Positions 18,084 through 28,347 of a stretch of DNA of 64,000 nt are shown here, piece by piece. Source of the DNA: Nonomuraea thailandensis. Lineage in GTDB: Bacteria > Actinomycetota > Actinomycetes > Streptosporangiales > Streptosporangiaceae. Within the stretch, counting starts at the first letter, position 1, and every line of letters begins with the position of its first letter. The DNA lies in NCBI RefSeq assembly GCF_024172165.1, contig NZ_JAMZEB010000002.1:1054001-1118000 (forward strand), in the 5' to 3' direction. The notes beneath the pieces were generated by a model. It did not search any database. It was not told where the DNA came from and worked only from the letters and a program-made list of their open reading frames with translations. The position numbers were made by a program, and so were the translations under genes.

Positions 18084-19682
18084 TTAACGTGGCACCACGG
18101 GCAGAGTGATGTAGGAGTCAGGGAAAACGCGCTGATTCTGCACGACCAGCTCCGGCTCCGTGGCCAGGGCGGCGGGCCGGCCGTTACCCGGGTTACGGTC
18201 GAAGCGGGGGAAGTTCGAGCTGGAGATCTCCACCCGGATGCGATGGCCCGCCTTGAAGACCTGGCTGGTGGCGACCAGGTCGATGACGTACGTCCCGGAC
18301 GGCGTGGCGGTGCGGACGATGCCGTCGATCACGCTCATCGCCCGCCCGTCCGGATGCACGTTCACCAGCTTGGCCGTCCAGTCGGTGGCGGCGGCCGAGG
18401 TCTCGGCGCGCAGCGTCACCGACACCGGCCCCGTCACCTCCACGGCGGAGCCCAGCACGCCGGTGGTGTAGCAGAGCACGTCGGCGCGGAGCTCCACGTC
18501 GCGCTGGTCCTGCGGACCCACGTTCGTCGGGTCGGCCAGCAGCGTCGGGCCGCCGGTGGTGGGCACCGGGTCGCGCGGGTCGAAGGTGAAGACGCGCGGC
18601 TCGGCCGAGGCGGGCGGCTCGGGGGAGAGCAGACCGTCGGCGTGCAGGTGGTAGCGGGTGTCCACGGCGCGGGCCGGTGGCCAGGACTCCTCGTCCCGCC
18701 ACACGTCGTCGCCCATCACGAAGATCTTCACGGCCGGCCCGGTGTCACGTCCCCGCAGGAACGCGAGCTGCCGCTGCTCCAGCTGGATCGCCTGCGCCGA
18801 GGCGGCGAACCCGAAGTCCAGCCGCCCGGTGCCGGAGGAGGCCGAGGTCAGGTGCGACCAGGGGCCGATGACCAGCGGGCCGCCCAGCCGGCGGTGGTTC
18901 TCCAGCGTGCCGGCCAGGAACAGGTCGAACCACCCCGCCACGTGCATGACCGGCGCCTCGATGCGGTCGTGCCGCAGCGTCTCGCCCAGGTCCTGCCAGA
19001 ACGCGTCGCGCTCGGGGTGGGAGATCCAGTCGTGCCACCACGGGATGCCCCGCACCGCGTCCAGCGGCAGCGTCCGCACCGCCGCGGCCTGGCCGGTCAT
19101 GGCCGGCAGCAGCTCGCCGAACGCCGCGCCGACGTCCTCGCCCGCCTCCGCCGCGTGCATCAGCCCGAGCGCCGCCTGCATGGCGCCCCAGTTGAGCGCC
19201 GAGCCCAGGGCCAGCGCCCCGCCGTGGTACTTCAGCCCGTCGTGGAAGTCGTGCGGCGTCATGGCCGCGTACACCGCCTTCAGGCCCGGCGGGCGGGTGG
19301 CCGCGGCCTGCAGGGCGCAGCCGGCCAGGTACGACATGCCGGTCATCACGACCTCGCCGTCCGACCACGGCTGCCCCGTGATCCAGGCGATCGTGTCGTA
19401 CCCGTCGTCGCCCTCGTCCAGCCACGGCCGGAACTCGCCGTCGCTGCTCCCGCGCCCCCGGCAGTGCTGCAGCACCACCGCGAAGCCCGCCTCCAGCGCC
19501 GCGGTCACCGGGATCGCCCGGAACGGCCCCTCACCGTACGGGCTGCGCGCCAGCAGCGTGGGGAACGGGCCGCCCGACGCCCGCCGGTGCACCGAGCCGC
19601 GCAGCACGGTGCCGTCGCGCATCGGCATCGGGGTGTCGTACTCGGCGGTGACGGGCATCGGGGAGCGGTCGAGCTTCGGCAT
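18084..19682 (-). CDS. CocE/NonD-family hydrolase
   Basis: 532 residues. The alpha/beta-hydrolase part contains RDGTVLRGSVHRR, QHCRGRGSSDGEF, the nucleophile elbow GMSYLAG (Ser), HVAGWFDLFLAGT (Asp) and GPWSHLT (His). The C-terminal jelly-roll of the X-Pro dipeptidyl-peptidase type (DVLCYTTGVLGSAVEVTGPV, FKAGHRIRVEISSSNFPRFDRN) completes the CocE architecture. Members cleave esters or acylated amides such as cocaine and beta-lactam acyl esters. It probably forms one transcript with the DUF3237 gene and the FAD monooxygenase upstream, under the divergent MarR protein. Confidence 0.9.
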   Translation of the reverse strand: MPKLDRSPMPVTAEYDTPMPMRDGTVLRGSVHRRASGGPFPTLLARSPYGEGPFRAIPVTAALEAGFAVVLQHCRGRGSSDGEFRPWLDEGDDGYDTIAWITGQPWSDGEVVMTGMSYLAGCALQAAATRPPGLKAVYAAMTPHDFHDGLKYHGGALALGSALNWGAMQAALGLMHAAEAGEDVGAAFGELLPAMTGQAAAVRTLPLDAVRGIPWWHDWISHPERDAFWQDLGETLRHDRIEAPVMHVAGWFDLFLAGTLENHRRLGGPLVIGPWSHLTSASSGTGRLDFGFAASAQAIQLEQRQLAFLRGRDTGPAVKIFVMGDDVWRDEESWPPARAVDTRYHLHADGLLSPEPPASAEPRVFTFDPRDPVPTTGGPTLLADPTNVGPQDQRDVELRADVLCYTTGVLGSAVEVTGPVSVTLRAETSAAATDWTAKLVNVHPDGRAMSVIDGIVRTATPSGTYVIDLVATSQVFKAGHRIRVEISSSNFPRFDRNPGNGRPAALATEPELVVQNQRVFPDSYITLPVVPR

Positions 19683-19700
19683 CGGAGCCTCCGGCGTCGG

Positions 19701-20153
19701 TCAGGTCAGGGTGTAGGCGTCGTAGCGCACGGCGGAGGCGGCGCGGGCCGCCGTGGCCACGGCCAGCGTACGGTTGAGCCAGTGGTAGCGCCCGTCGCCG
19801 GTCTCGAAGCGGCAGAACAGCCGGAAGTAGTACTCCGCCGGGTCCACCTCCTCGCCCCGCGCGAGCCGGTCGAGCACCTCGGGCGGGCCGTGCCGCACGC
19901 CGCTGGTGGAGATGTAGAGCAGCGCGCCGTCGTGGGTGCGCAGCGTGTAGCGGGTGTCGATGCTGATCGCGCCGTCGGCGTGGACGACCTGCCAGTCGGC
20001 GCCGCCGGGCAGCACGGCGCCCGACAGGCGGGGTCCCTCGAACGAGCCGCCCACGATGTTGATCACCCGGCGGCGGCCCCACGGCGAGTCGCCGAGGTCG
20101 AGGACGGGGTCGAGCTCGACGTGGAACGCGGCGAGCGGTTCGAGGCCCATCAT
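19701..20153 (-). CDS. DUF3237 domain protein
   Basis: 150 residues covering a whole DUF3237 (UPF0311) domain: GRRRVINIVGGSFEGPRLSGAVLPGGADWQ at the start, IDTRYTLRTHDGALLYISTSGVR in the middle, and YYFRLFCRFETGDGRYHWLNR near the end. The fold is a small beta-barrel of unknown biochemical role, often found near aromatic-degradation genes. The setting between a CocE hydrolase and a FAD monooxygenase fits that pattern. No function is claimed. Confidence 0.85.
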   Translation of the reverse strand: MMGLEPLAAFHVELDPVLDLGDSPWGRRRVINIVGGSFEGPRLSGAVLPGGADWQVVHADGAISIDTRYTLRTHDGALLYISTSGVRHGPPEVLDRLARGEEVDPAEYYFRLFCRFETGDGRYHWLNRTLAVATAARAASAVRYDAYTLT

Positions 20154-20162
20154 GCCGTGCTC

Positions 20163-20221
20163 CGGGTGACGCTCCAGGACGGGTGCCGGTTGCGGCTCAT
20201 CGGGTGACGCTCCAGGACGGG
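20163..20221. repeat. 21-bp direct repeat at the monooxygenase 3' end
   Basis: CGGGTGACGCTCCAGGACGGG occurs at 20163-20183 and 20201-20221, 38 bases apart. The second copy encodes the last residues of the FAD monooxygenase (PSWSVTR); the first lies just past its stop, before the DUF3237 start. Confidence 0.95.
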
Positions 20222-21366
20222 CGCTCGCTCAGCGAGGCGGGGTCGAAGCCCGCCGTGCGCTTGTAGGAGGCGGCGATCTCGGCCCGCTCCGCGAGCGGGA
20301 TGACCTGCTCGACGTCGTCGAACCCGCCGGGCGCCCGCTCGTGCGCCAGCTTCATCACGACCTCGGGCCCCATCTCCCTGTTCGACAGTTGCAGCGCCGT
20401 CGTGGCGGGCCGCCGCAGCCGCTCGTAGGCGTCCAGGTCGCCGCGGGCCAGCGCGTACGCCAGCACCCGGGCGTCGATGATGGCCTGGGAGGCGCCGTTC
20501 GAGCCGATCGGGTACATCGCGTGGGCCGCGTCGCCGAGCAGCGTGACGTTCCCGGCCGTCCAGCGGGGCAGCGGGTCGCGGTCCACCATCGGGTACTCGT
20601 ACGCCGTCCCGGCCCCGGCGATGATCCCCGGCACGTCGAGCCAGTCGAAGCGCCAGCCCGCGAAGTGCCTGCCGACCTCGGCCAGGTCGCACGGGCGGTT
20701 CCAGTTGCCGCGCTCCGGCGGCTCGCCGTCGAGCGGGCGCTCGGCGATCCAGTTGATCAGGGTGCGCTCGCCCGTCTCGATCGGGTACGCGACGAACTTC
20801 TGCGTCCCGTCCCCCGCCATGATCATGGACCGGCCGGTCAGGAACGGCTCGCCGTACGTGATGCCGCGCCACAACACCAGGCCGTTCCACGGCGGCGGGC
20901 CCTCGCCGGGGTACAGGTGCGCGCGCACGGCCGAGTTGATGCCGTCCGCGCCGATCAGCAGGTCCTCGCCGCCCGGCCCGGTGATCCGGCTGCCGGTCCG
21001 CACGCTGTCCGCGCCCAGCCGCTCGACCACCGCCTCCAGCAGGAGCAGCTGCAGGCGACCCCGGTGCACGGAGTACTGCGGCCAGGCGTACCCGGCGTCG
21101 AGCCCGCGCGGCTCGGACCAGATGGGCGTGCCGTAGCGGTTGAAGTAGGCCAGCTCGGCCGTGGCGACGCCGATCCCCGCCAGGCGGTCGGCCAGGCCCA
21201 GCTCGGTCAGCTCGCGCACGGCGTGGGGCAGGAGGTTGATGCCGACGCCGAGCGGCTTGAGCTCGGGCGCCGCCTCGTGCACGGTCACGTCGGAGAAGCC
21301 TGCCGCGTGCAGGCTGAGTGCGGCGGTGAGCCCGCCGATGCCGGCTCCGGCGATGACGATGCGCAC
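20197..21366 (-). CDS. FAD-dependent monooxygenase (PhzS-like group)
   Basis: 389 residues. RIVIAGAGIGGLTAALSLHAAGFSDVTVHE is the FAD fold, DLLIGADGINSAVRAHLYPGEG the DG motif and VTLLGDAAHAMYPIGSNGASQAI the GD motif, as in the group containing PhzS. It would hydroxylate an aromatic or heteroaromatic ring with NAD(P)H. Odd point: only about eight residues separate TGSRITG from DLLIGADG, where relatives usually have 25-35, so a surface loop or hairpin is missing. It starts at GTG 21366, beside the MarR-type palindrome, and heads the three-gene transcript. Confidence 0.87.
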   Translation of the reverse strand: MRIVIAGAGIGGLTAALSLHAAGFSDVTVHEAAPELKPLGVGINLLPHAVRELTELGLADRLAGIGVATAELAYFNRYGTPIWSEPRGLDAGYAWPQYSVHRGRLQLLLLEAVVERLGADSVRTGSRITGPGGEDLLIGADGINSAVRAHLYPGEGPPPWNGLVLWRGITYGEPFLTGRSMIMAGDGTQKFVAYPIETGERTLINWIAERPLDGEPPERGNWNRPCDLAEVGRHFAGWRFDWLDVPGIIAGAGTAYEYPMVDRDPLPRWTAGNVTLLGDAAHAMYPIGSNGASQAIIDARVLAYALARGDLDAYERLRRPATTALQLSNREMGPEVVMKLAHERAPGGFDDVEQVIPLAERAEIAASYKRTAGFDPASLSERPSWSVTR

Positions 21367-21377
21367 AGGCCCTCCAG

Positions 21378-21397
21378 ATTGTTATGGCCGAAACAAT
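21378..21397. promoter_or_regulatory. MarR-type operator palindrome
   Basis: ATTGTT and AACAAT are perfect 6-bp arms around an 8-base centre. The site lies 12 bases before the monooxygenase GTG and about 38 bases before the MarR GTG, the standard position for mutual repression by the MarR protein. AT-rich, unlike its surroundings. Confidence 0.7.
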
Positions 21398-21434
21398 ATC
21401 TCCGGTGGGTGTCCGGTTACGCAAGACTTGACCG

Positions 21435-21965
21435 GTGAACGACAGCCACGCCGGGCCGCCCGACCTCGAGTACGCCGCCTACGCGCGGGAGCGGCTGGCC
21501 TCGATGCCGCCTCCCGCCGATCCCGAGGCGTTCGCGCTGGCCTACCACCTGCTGCAGCTCGCCTACCTGCTGGTGACCGACCTGGAGACGCGCATCCACC
21601 GGCCGCGCGGCTGGACGCTGCCGGGGTTCCGGCTGATGTTCAAGCTGTGGCTGCTGGGCCCGGCCCAGCCGGTCCGGCTGGCCGAGATCTCGGCGATGTC
21701 CCGCTCGGCCGTCACGAACGCGGTCAACACGCTGGAGCGCGGCGGCCTGGTGGAGCGCAGGCCGGTGCCGGGCGACGGGCGGGCGGTGGTGATCGCGCTG
21801 ACCGGCGCGGGGGAGCGGGCGGTGCGGGAGGCGTTCGCCGAGCAGGCGCGGCGGGAGGGGGAGTGGTTCGCGCCGCTGGACGAGGCCGAGCGGGCGCGGC
21901 TGACCGGGCTGCTCACCCGCATCCTGCGGGAACGCCCGGCGGTGGGGGTCACCCGGTGCAGCTGA
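21435..21965 (+). CDS. MarR-family regulator
   Basis: 176 residues. The winged-helix domain shows PVRLAEISAMSRSAVTNAVNTLERGGLVERRPVPGDGRAVVIALTGAG, the classic recognition helix and wing, flanked by dimerisation helices. It starts at GTG 21435 and diverges from the FAD monooxygenase operon with a palindrome between them, so it probably represses that operon until an aromatic ligand binds. Its 3' end overlaps the convergent ATPase-domain gene by 17 bases. Confidence 0.9.
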   Translation: MNDSHAGPPDLEYAAYARERLASMPPPADPEAFALAYHLLQLAYLLVTDLETRIHRPRGWTLPGFRLMFKLWLLGPAQPVRLAEISAMSRSAVTNAVNTLERGGLVERRPVPGDGRAVVIALTGAGERAVREAFAEQARREGEWFAPLDEAERARLTGLLTRILRERPAVGVTRCS

Positions 21966-22377
21966 CCGCGAACCAGACGAGCTTGCCGTTGTCGGCCGTC
22001 GCCACGCCCCACTCCTCGGCGATCGCCGCGACGATCTGCAGGCCCCGGCCCGACAGGGCGTCCACGCCGGGGGAGCGCTGGAGGGGCACGCCGTCGCCCG
22101 GGTCGAACACCTCGCCGTACAGCCGGCCCGCGCGCTCCTCCAGCCGCAGGGTGTAGGCGGAGCCGCCGTGCCGTACGACGTTGGTGACGAGCTCGCTGAC
22201 GATGAGCAGGCAGTCGTCGGTGACGTGGGCCAGGCCCCAGCGGCCGAGCTCCTCCCGGACCAGGGAGCGGGTCTCGGCGACGCCGGCGGGAGCGGACGGC
22301 AGCAGGTACTCCACCGCGCGGGCCTGCGGGGCGGTCAGGGCTCCGCCGGACGGGGCCAGGTGGGGGGCCATACGCAT
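21949..22377 (-). CDS. HATPase-domain anti-sigma-factor-like protein
   Basis: About 142 residues consisting of a single GHKL ATPase fold: LLIVSELVTNVVRHGGS (N box), GEVFDPGDGVP (G1) and GRGLQIVAAIAEEWG (G2). This stand-alone form matches RsbW/SpoIIAB-like serine kinases, which are numerous in actinomycetes. No sigma factor or anti-anti-sigma gene is adjacent, so the partner is unknown. The SpoIIE phosphatase 22 kb away is a conceivable functional relative. ATG 22377 is the preferred start. Confidence 0.83.
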   Translation of the reverse strand: MRMAPHLAPSGGALTAPQARAVEYLLPSAPAGVAETRSLVREELGRWGLAHVTDDCLLIVSELVTNVVRHGGSAYTLRLEERAGRLYGEVFDPGDGVPLQRSPGVDALSGRGLQIVAAIAEEWGVATADNGKLVWFAVSCTG

Positions 22378-22461
22378 CACGTCTCTCGGTTTTGGGAGCG
22401 CTCCCACACCCACGATAAGCGCATGCCTTCACTTTTGTGAATGCGTGGCGGAGAAGTTTCC

Positions 22462-23292
22462 TCAGGGGATGCGGGCGACGGCGCCGTAGTTGCCCGACGA
22501 GCTGGGCTCCTCGCGGCAGCTGTGGTCGTCGTCACCGGGGCGCCACTCCGGCACCCAGGCCAGCCCGGGAGGCAGCAGGTCGAGCCCTTCGAGCAGGGCG
22601 GCGACCTCGTCCCTGGACCGGATCGCCAGGTGCGGCAGGGTCATCGCGAGCAGGTCGCGGATGGCCGGCAGCAGCTCCGGCGGGACGCCGTCGAAGGTGG
22701 TGTGCAGCAGGCCGAGGAAGCTGCCGCCCGGCGCGGTGTGCCGCAGCCGTTTGATGACGTAGTGGGCGTACTCGTCGTCGTGGAGGCTGTAGGTCGACAG
22801 CAGCAGCACGGCCACGGGGCGGTCCCAGTCGATGAACGTCCGGACCACGTGGTCCCTGAGCACCTCGTCGATCTCGCGGATGTCGCCTTCGACCACCCGC
22901 ACCAGGTCCGTGAACGGCTCGATGGTGGCCTGCGCCATGGTGACCACCATCGGGTTGTTCTCGACGTACAGCACGCGCGGCGCGACCCCGCAGGCCTCGC
23001 GGGCCGCGTCGTGCAAGGCGTGGCCGGCGGAGGGGCCGCTGGGAATGCCGCTGCCCACGATCAGATATTGGTCCACGCCTTCGGCGGACAAATGGCGGAT
23101 CACCCGGGTGAGGAATTCGAGCACCGCGCGGGCCGCCGTGGTCAGGGCGGGAGCGGCTTGATCGAAATGGCGAACGGTGTCCCTGTCGGCCAGGAAATGG
23201 TTCTTCCCGCCTGCCGCCGCGTCGAAGATGCGCGTGATCCTGGCCTGCGTCGTCTCAAGGTTGGCCAGGTTGCGGACGGCGCGCTGGTGCAT
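22462..23292 (-). CDS. S-adenosylmethionine methyltransferase, DUF574 family
   Basis: 276 residues. ARITRIFDAAAGGKNHFLADRDT is the hallmark opening of the actinobacterial DUF574 methyltransferases. QYLIVGSGIPSG replaces the usual GxGxG nucleotide loop, RVLYVENNPMVV gives the acidic residue at the end of strand 2, and VRVVEGDIRE follows. This large paralogous family in actinomycetes has no settled substrate. It lies downstream of argG on the same strand, separated by a strong terminator hairpin. Confidence 0.85.
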   Translation of the reverse strand: MHQRAVRNLANLETTQARITRIFDAAAGGKNHFLADRDTVRHFDQAAPALTTAARAVLEFLTRVIRHLSAEGVDQYLIVGSGIPSGPSAGHALHDAAREACGVAPRVLYVENNPMVVTMAQATIEPFTDLVRVVEGDIREIDEVLRDHVVRTFIDWDRPVAVLLLSTYSLHDDEYAHYVIKRLRHTAPGGSFLGLLHTTFDGVPPELLPAIRDLLAMTLPHLAIRSRDEVAALLEGLDLLPPGLAWVPEWRPGDDDHSCREEPSSSGNYGAVARIP

Positions 23293-23453
23293 GAGCGTTG
23301 CCCCTTTCCCTCGCCGCCACCGTCATTCCGGTAAGCGATCTTCGGACCTCACTCGATGACTCGAACCATATGTTCCAACAATTCCAGTCAATGACAACAC
23401 GCTAGACCGGTTGTCTTGGAAATGTTTGGCCGCTGCATCGTTGTGGCAAGGCA

Positions 23454-23484
23454 CCTCTGCCGGGCGGGACATACCCGGCAGAGG
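23454..23484 (-). terminator. Hairpin terminator of argG
   Basis: CCTCTGCCGGG and CCCGGCAGAGG form a perfect 11-bp stem with a 9-base loop, 17 bases beyond the argG stop. There is no U tract, as is usual in high-GC actinomycetes. Confidence 0.8.
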
Positions 23485-23501
23485 GGGAAGTGACTCCTGC
23501 G

Positions 23502-26351
<2,850 letters not shown>

Positions 26352-26352
26352 C

Positions 26353-26358
26353 TAGGGT
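26353..26358 (+). promoter_or_regulatory. -10 box of a leaderless start
   Basis: TAGGGT ends 6 bases before the GTG at 26365, the spacing of leaderless actinobacterial promoters. No clear -35 was picked out. Confidence 0.5.
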
Positions 26359-26364
26359 GCTCAC

Positions 26365-27030
26365 GTGCGTCAAGGGGAGATCCAGTTGAGCGGCAGGTCG
26401 CGACTGGTCGAGCGCGTGCGCGGGCTGGCCGCCGGCGACGGGCGGGTGCTGATCGGCATCGCGGGCTGCCCGGGCGCGGGCAAGTCCACGCTGGCGGGCT
26501 GGCTCGCCACGGCGCTCACCGCCGCGGGCCTGCCCGCCGTCTGGGTGCCGATGGACGGCTTCCACCTGGCCGACGTCGCCCTCGAACGCCTCGGGCGGCT
26601 CGGCCGCAAGGGCGCCGTCGACACCTTCGACGGGCACGGCTACCTCGCCCTGCTGCGCCGCCTGAGCAGCGAGACCGGCACCGTCGTGTACGCGCCGTCC
26701 TTCGACCGCGACCTCGAACAGCCGATCGCCGGCGCCATCGCCGTGCCGCCCGACGCCCGGGTCGTCGTCAGCGAGGGCAACTACCTGCTCTCCGCCGCCG
26801 AGCCGTGGCCGGGGGTGCGGGCGGCCATGACCGAGGTCTGGTACGCCGACCTCGACGACCGCGTCCGCCTGGACCGCCTCACCAGGCGGCACGTGCGGTT
26901 CGGCAAGACGCCCGAGCAGGCGGTCCGGTGGGTCGCCGAGGTGGACGAGCCCAACGCCGCCGCCATCCGCGCCACCCGTGCCCGCGCCGACCTCCACGTC
27001 GACATCGACGCCCTGGCCCTGTCGCCCTGA
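26365..27030 (+). CDS. P-loop nucleoside/nucleotide kinase-like protein
   Basis: 221 residues. The Walker A loop is GIAGCPGAGKSTLAGWLA, and WVPMDGFHLADVALERLGRLGRKGAVDTFD matches the substrate region of the PanK/uridine-kinase/phosphoribulokinase-like group often annotated 'nucleoside/nucleotide kinase family protein' (YfhF/FrcK-like). VVVSEGNYLLSAAEPWPGVRAAM is the Walker B side, and RHVRFGKTPEQAVRWV lies in the lid. It phosphorylates a small molecule that cannot be named from sequence. GTG 26365 appears leaderless. Confidence 0.82.
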   Translation: MRQGEIQLSGRSRLVERVRGLAAGDGRVLIGIAGCPGAGKSTLAGWLATALTAAGLPAVWVPMDGFHLADVALERLGRLGRKGAVDTFDGHGYLALLRRLSSETGTVVYAPSFDRDLEQPIAGAIAVPPDARVVVSEGNYLLSAAEPWPGVRAAMTEVWYADLDDRVRLDRLTRRHVRFGKTPEQAVRWVAEVDEPNAAAIRATRARADLHVDIDALALSP

Positions 27031-27046
27031 GCTCCCCGTGAGGTTC

Positions 27047-27472
27047 TCAGTGGTGGTGCCCGATGGGCGAAAGCACGTACTGGTACAGCTCGTACCCCAC
27101 GAACGCGATCACCGGCAGGCCGACCGCGATCAGCAGGCGGCGCGGCAGCGGCGCCCGGGCGACGAGCGGATCGATGGCCTTGACAGGGACGACCGGCACC
27201 TTGGCCAGCGGCACCGGGTCGGGCGCCGCCGCGAGCTCGGGGTGCCGCGCCAGGTAGCCGGCGGGGAACGACGTGAGGTGGAAGGCGCCGCAGGCCGGGC
27301 AGCTCGCCCCCGACCAGGGCGGCTGCACGGGCACGCCGGAGGCGAGCCAGATCTCCGCCTCGTTGCCGTGCTCGTCGGTGAGGTGCCGGACGAGGTAGTC
27401 CTCCTCCCAGACGTAGAGGCATCGAAGGCACTCGAAGGGCCATGACTCGCGGGATTCGAACCCGTCGTGCAC
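27047..27472 (-). CDS. Conserved-type membrane-anchored zinc-ribbon-like protein, function unknown
   Basis: 141 residues. Two Cys pairs, CLRC near residue 15 and CPAC near residue 58, suggest a zinc ribbon, with RHLTDEHGNEAEIWLASGVP between them. A hydrophobic segment close to the C-terminus (RLLIAVGLPVIAFVGYELYQYVL) would anchor it in the membrane, ending in HHH. I do not recognise the family beyond this layout. The first codons contain a sequence that looks like a tRNA T arm (27451-27463) but no tRNA surrounds it. Confidence 0.65.
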   Translation of the reverse strand: MHDGFESRESWPFECLRCLYVWEEDYLVRHLTDEHGNEAEIWLASGVPVQPPWSGASCPACGAFHLTSFPAGYLARHPELAAAPDPVPLAKVPVVPVKAIDPLVARAPLPRRLLIAVGLPVIAFVGYELYQYVLSPIGHHH

Positions 27473-27620
27473 GGGGAATCACCCCCTGGCCGCGTATGGG
27501 TGTGTTCCCTTCGAGTGTCCGCCTCTTCCCGTACGGCAAGAAGAGGGCAGTTGTGACACCTGCCGCTACAAAAGGCTCGCTCAGTGTGAGGTTAGCCGGA
27601 GGCTCCGGCTCGAAAACGCT

Positions 27621-27664
27621 TTGCGGCCGTCCCTTCCCTCCTCCTACGCTTTTTCGTAATTACG
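27621..27664 (+). promoter_or_regulatory. Promoter and palindrome before the HTH regulator
   Basis: TTGCGG (27621-27626) and TACGCT (27645-27650) are 18 bases apart. A perfect palindrome, CGTAATTACG (27655-27664), follows at the expected transcription start and could be an autoregulatory site. Confidence 0.5.
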
Positions 27665-27684
27665 GAGTAGCGAAGGAGATCGCT

Positions 27685-28260
27685 ATGAACGACGAAAGGA
27701 TCGACGCGTTAGAGCGCCGGCTCGCCCTGCTGGAGAGCCGGGTCCAGGACGGCGAGGCCCCCAAGGGCGCCCCGCCGGCGCCGTCCCTGATGGGAGTCCT
27801 GCACGGCTACCGCAACGACGCCGAGGAGCACTTCCACCCCGGCACGGTCGGCTACGTCGGCGCGGCCTACCTGGCGGAGGACAACGTCTACCTCTGGGCC
27901 AGGGAGCACAAGCTCGCCGAGCTGCTGAAGGCCGACTGGAGCCCGGCGATCGGAGTGCTGGAGTCCCTCGCCAGCCTGCCGCGGCTGGCGCTGCTGGGGG
28001 TGCTCGTCCGCAAGGGGCGGTGCACCAGCGCCGACCTCCTGGAGGCCCTCGCGGCGTCGCAGGGGGAGCCGACCAGCGGCCAGCTCTACCACCACCTGCG
28101 CGAGTTGCAGGCCGCCGGCCTGATCGTGCAGCGCAAGCGCGGCGAGTACGAGCTCGCGGGCGTCGCCGTGATCCCCGTGCTCACCATCCTCGCCACCTCG
28201 CTCAACCTGGCCACCGACCCGCCCGTGGGGCCGCCCATCGAGGTCCCGCAACCGGAGTGA
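27685..28260 (+). CDS. Winged-helix regulator with N-terminal coiled coil
   Basis: About 191 residues. Residues 1-22 (ERIDALERRLALLESRVQ) form a short coiled coil. The middle contains a hydrophobic VGYVGAAYLAEDNVYLWAREH segment, and the C-terminal half is a winged helix of ArsR/PadR type: LPRLALLGVLVRKGRCTSADLLEAL, SGQLYHHLRELQAAGLIVQRKRGEYELAG. GAAGGAG lies 6 bases before ATG 27685. A palindrome in its own promoter suggests autoregulation. A heterodimer or ligand is unknown. It ends before a hairpin terminator. Confidence 0.8.
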   Translation: MNDERIDALERRLALLESRVQDGEAPKGAPPAPSLMGVLHGYRNDAEEHFHPGTVGYVGAAYLAEDNVYLWAREHKLAELLKADWSPAIGVLESLASLPRLALLGVLVRKGRCTSADLLEALAASQGEPTSGQLYHHLRELQAAGLIVQRKRGEYELAGVAVIPVLTILATSLNLATDPPVGPPIEVPQPE

Positions 28261-28267
28261 CATCGGA

Positions 28268-28297
28268 CGGCGGCCGGAGCGCTCGTGCCGGCCGCCG
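28268..28297 (+). terminator. Hairpin terminator after the HTH regulator
   Basis: CGGCGGCCGG pairs with CCGGCCGCCG to give a 10-bp stem and 10-base loop, 7 bases past the stop codon and between two convergent genes. Confidence 0.75.
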
Positions 28298-28300
28298 CCT

Positions 28301-28347
28301 GTGCCCGCCTGTGCCCGCCTGTGCCCGCCTGTGCCCGCCTGTGCCCG
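28301..28347. repeat. 10-bp tandem repeat, 4.7 copies
   Basis: GTGCCCGCCT is repeated perfectly at 28301, 28311, 28321 and 28331, with a 7-base fifth copy ending at the stop codon of the convergent PhoX-like gene. Confidence 0.95.

Noticed and set aside
27451..27463. tRNA T-arm-like sequence (GGGTTCGAATCCC on the minus strand)
   Set aside because: The flanking bases do not form acceptor, D or anticodon stems and no matching 5' acceptor strand is present; it lies in the first codons of a protein-coding gene. No integrase is nearby to make it an attachment site.
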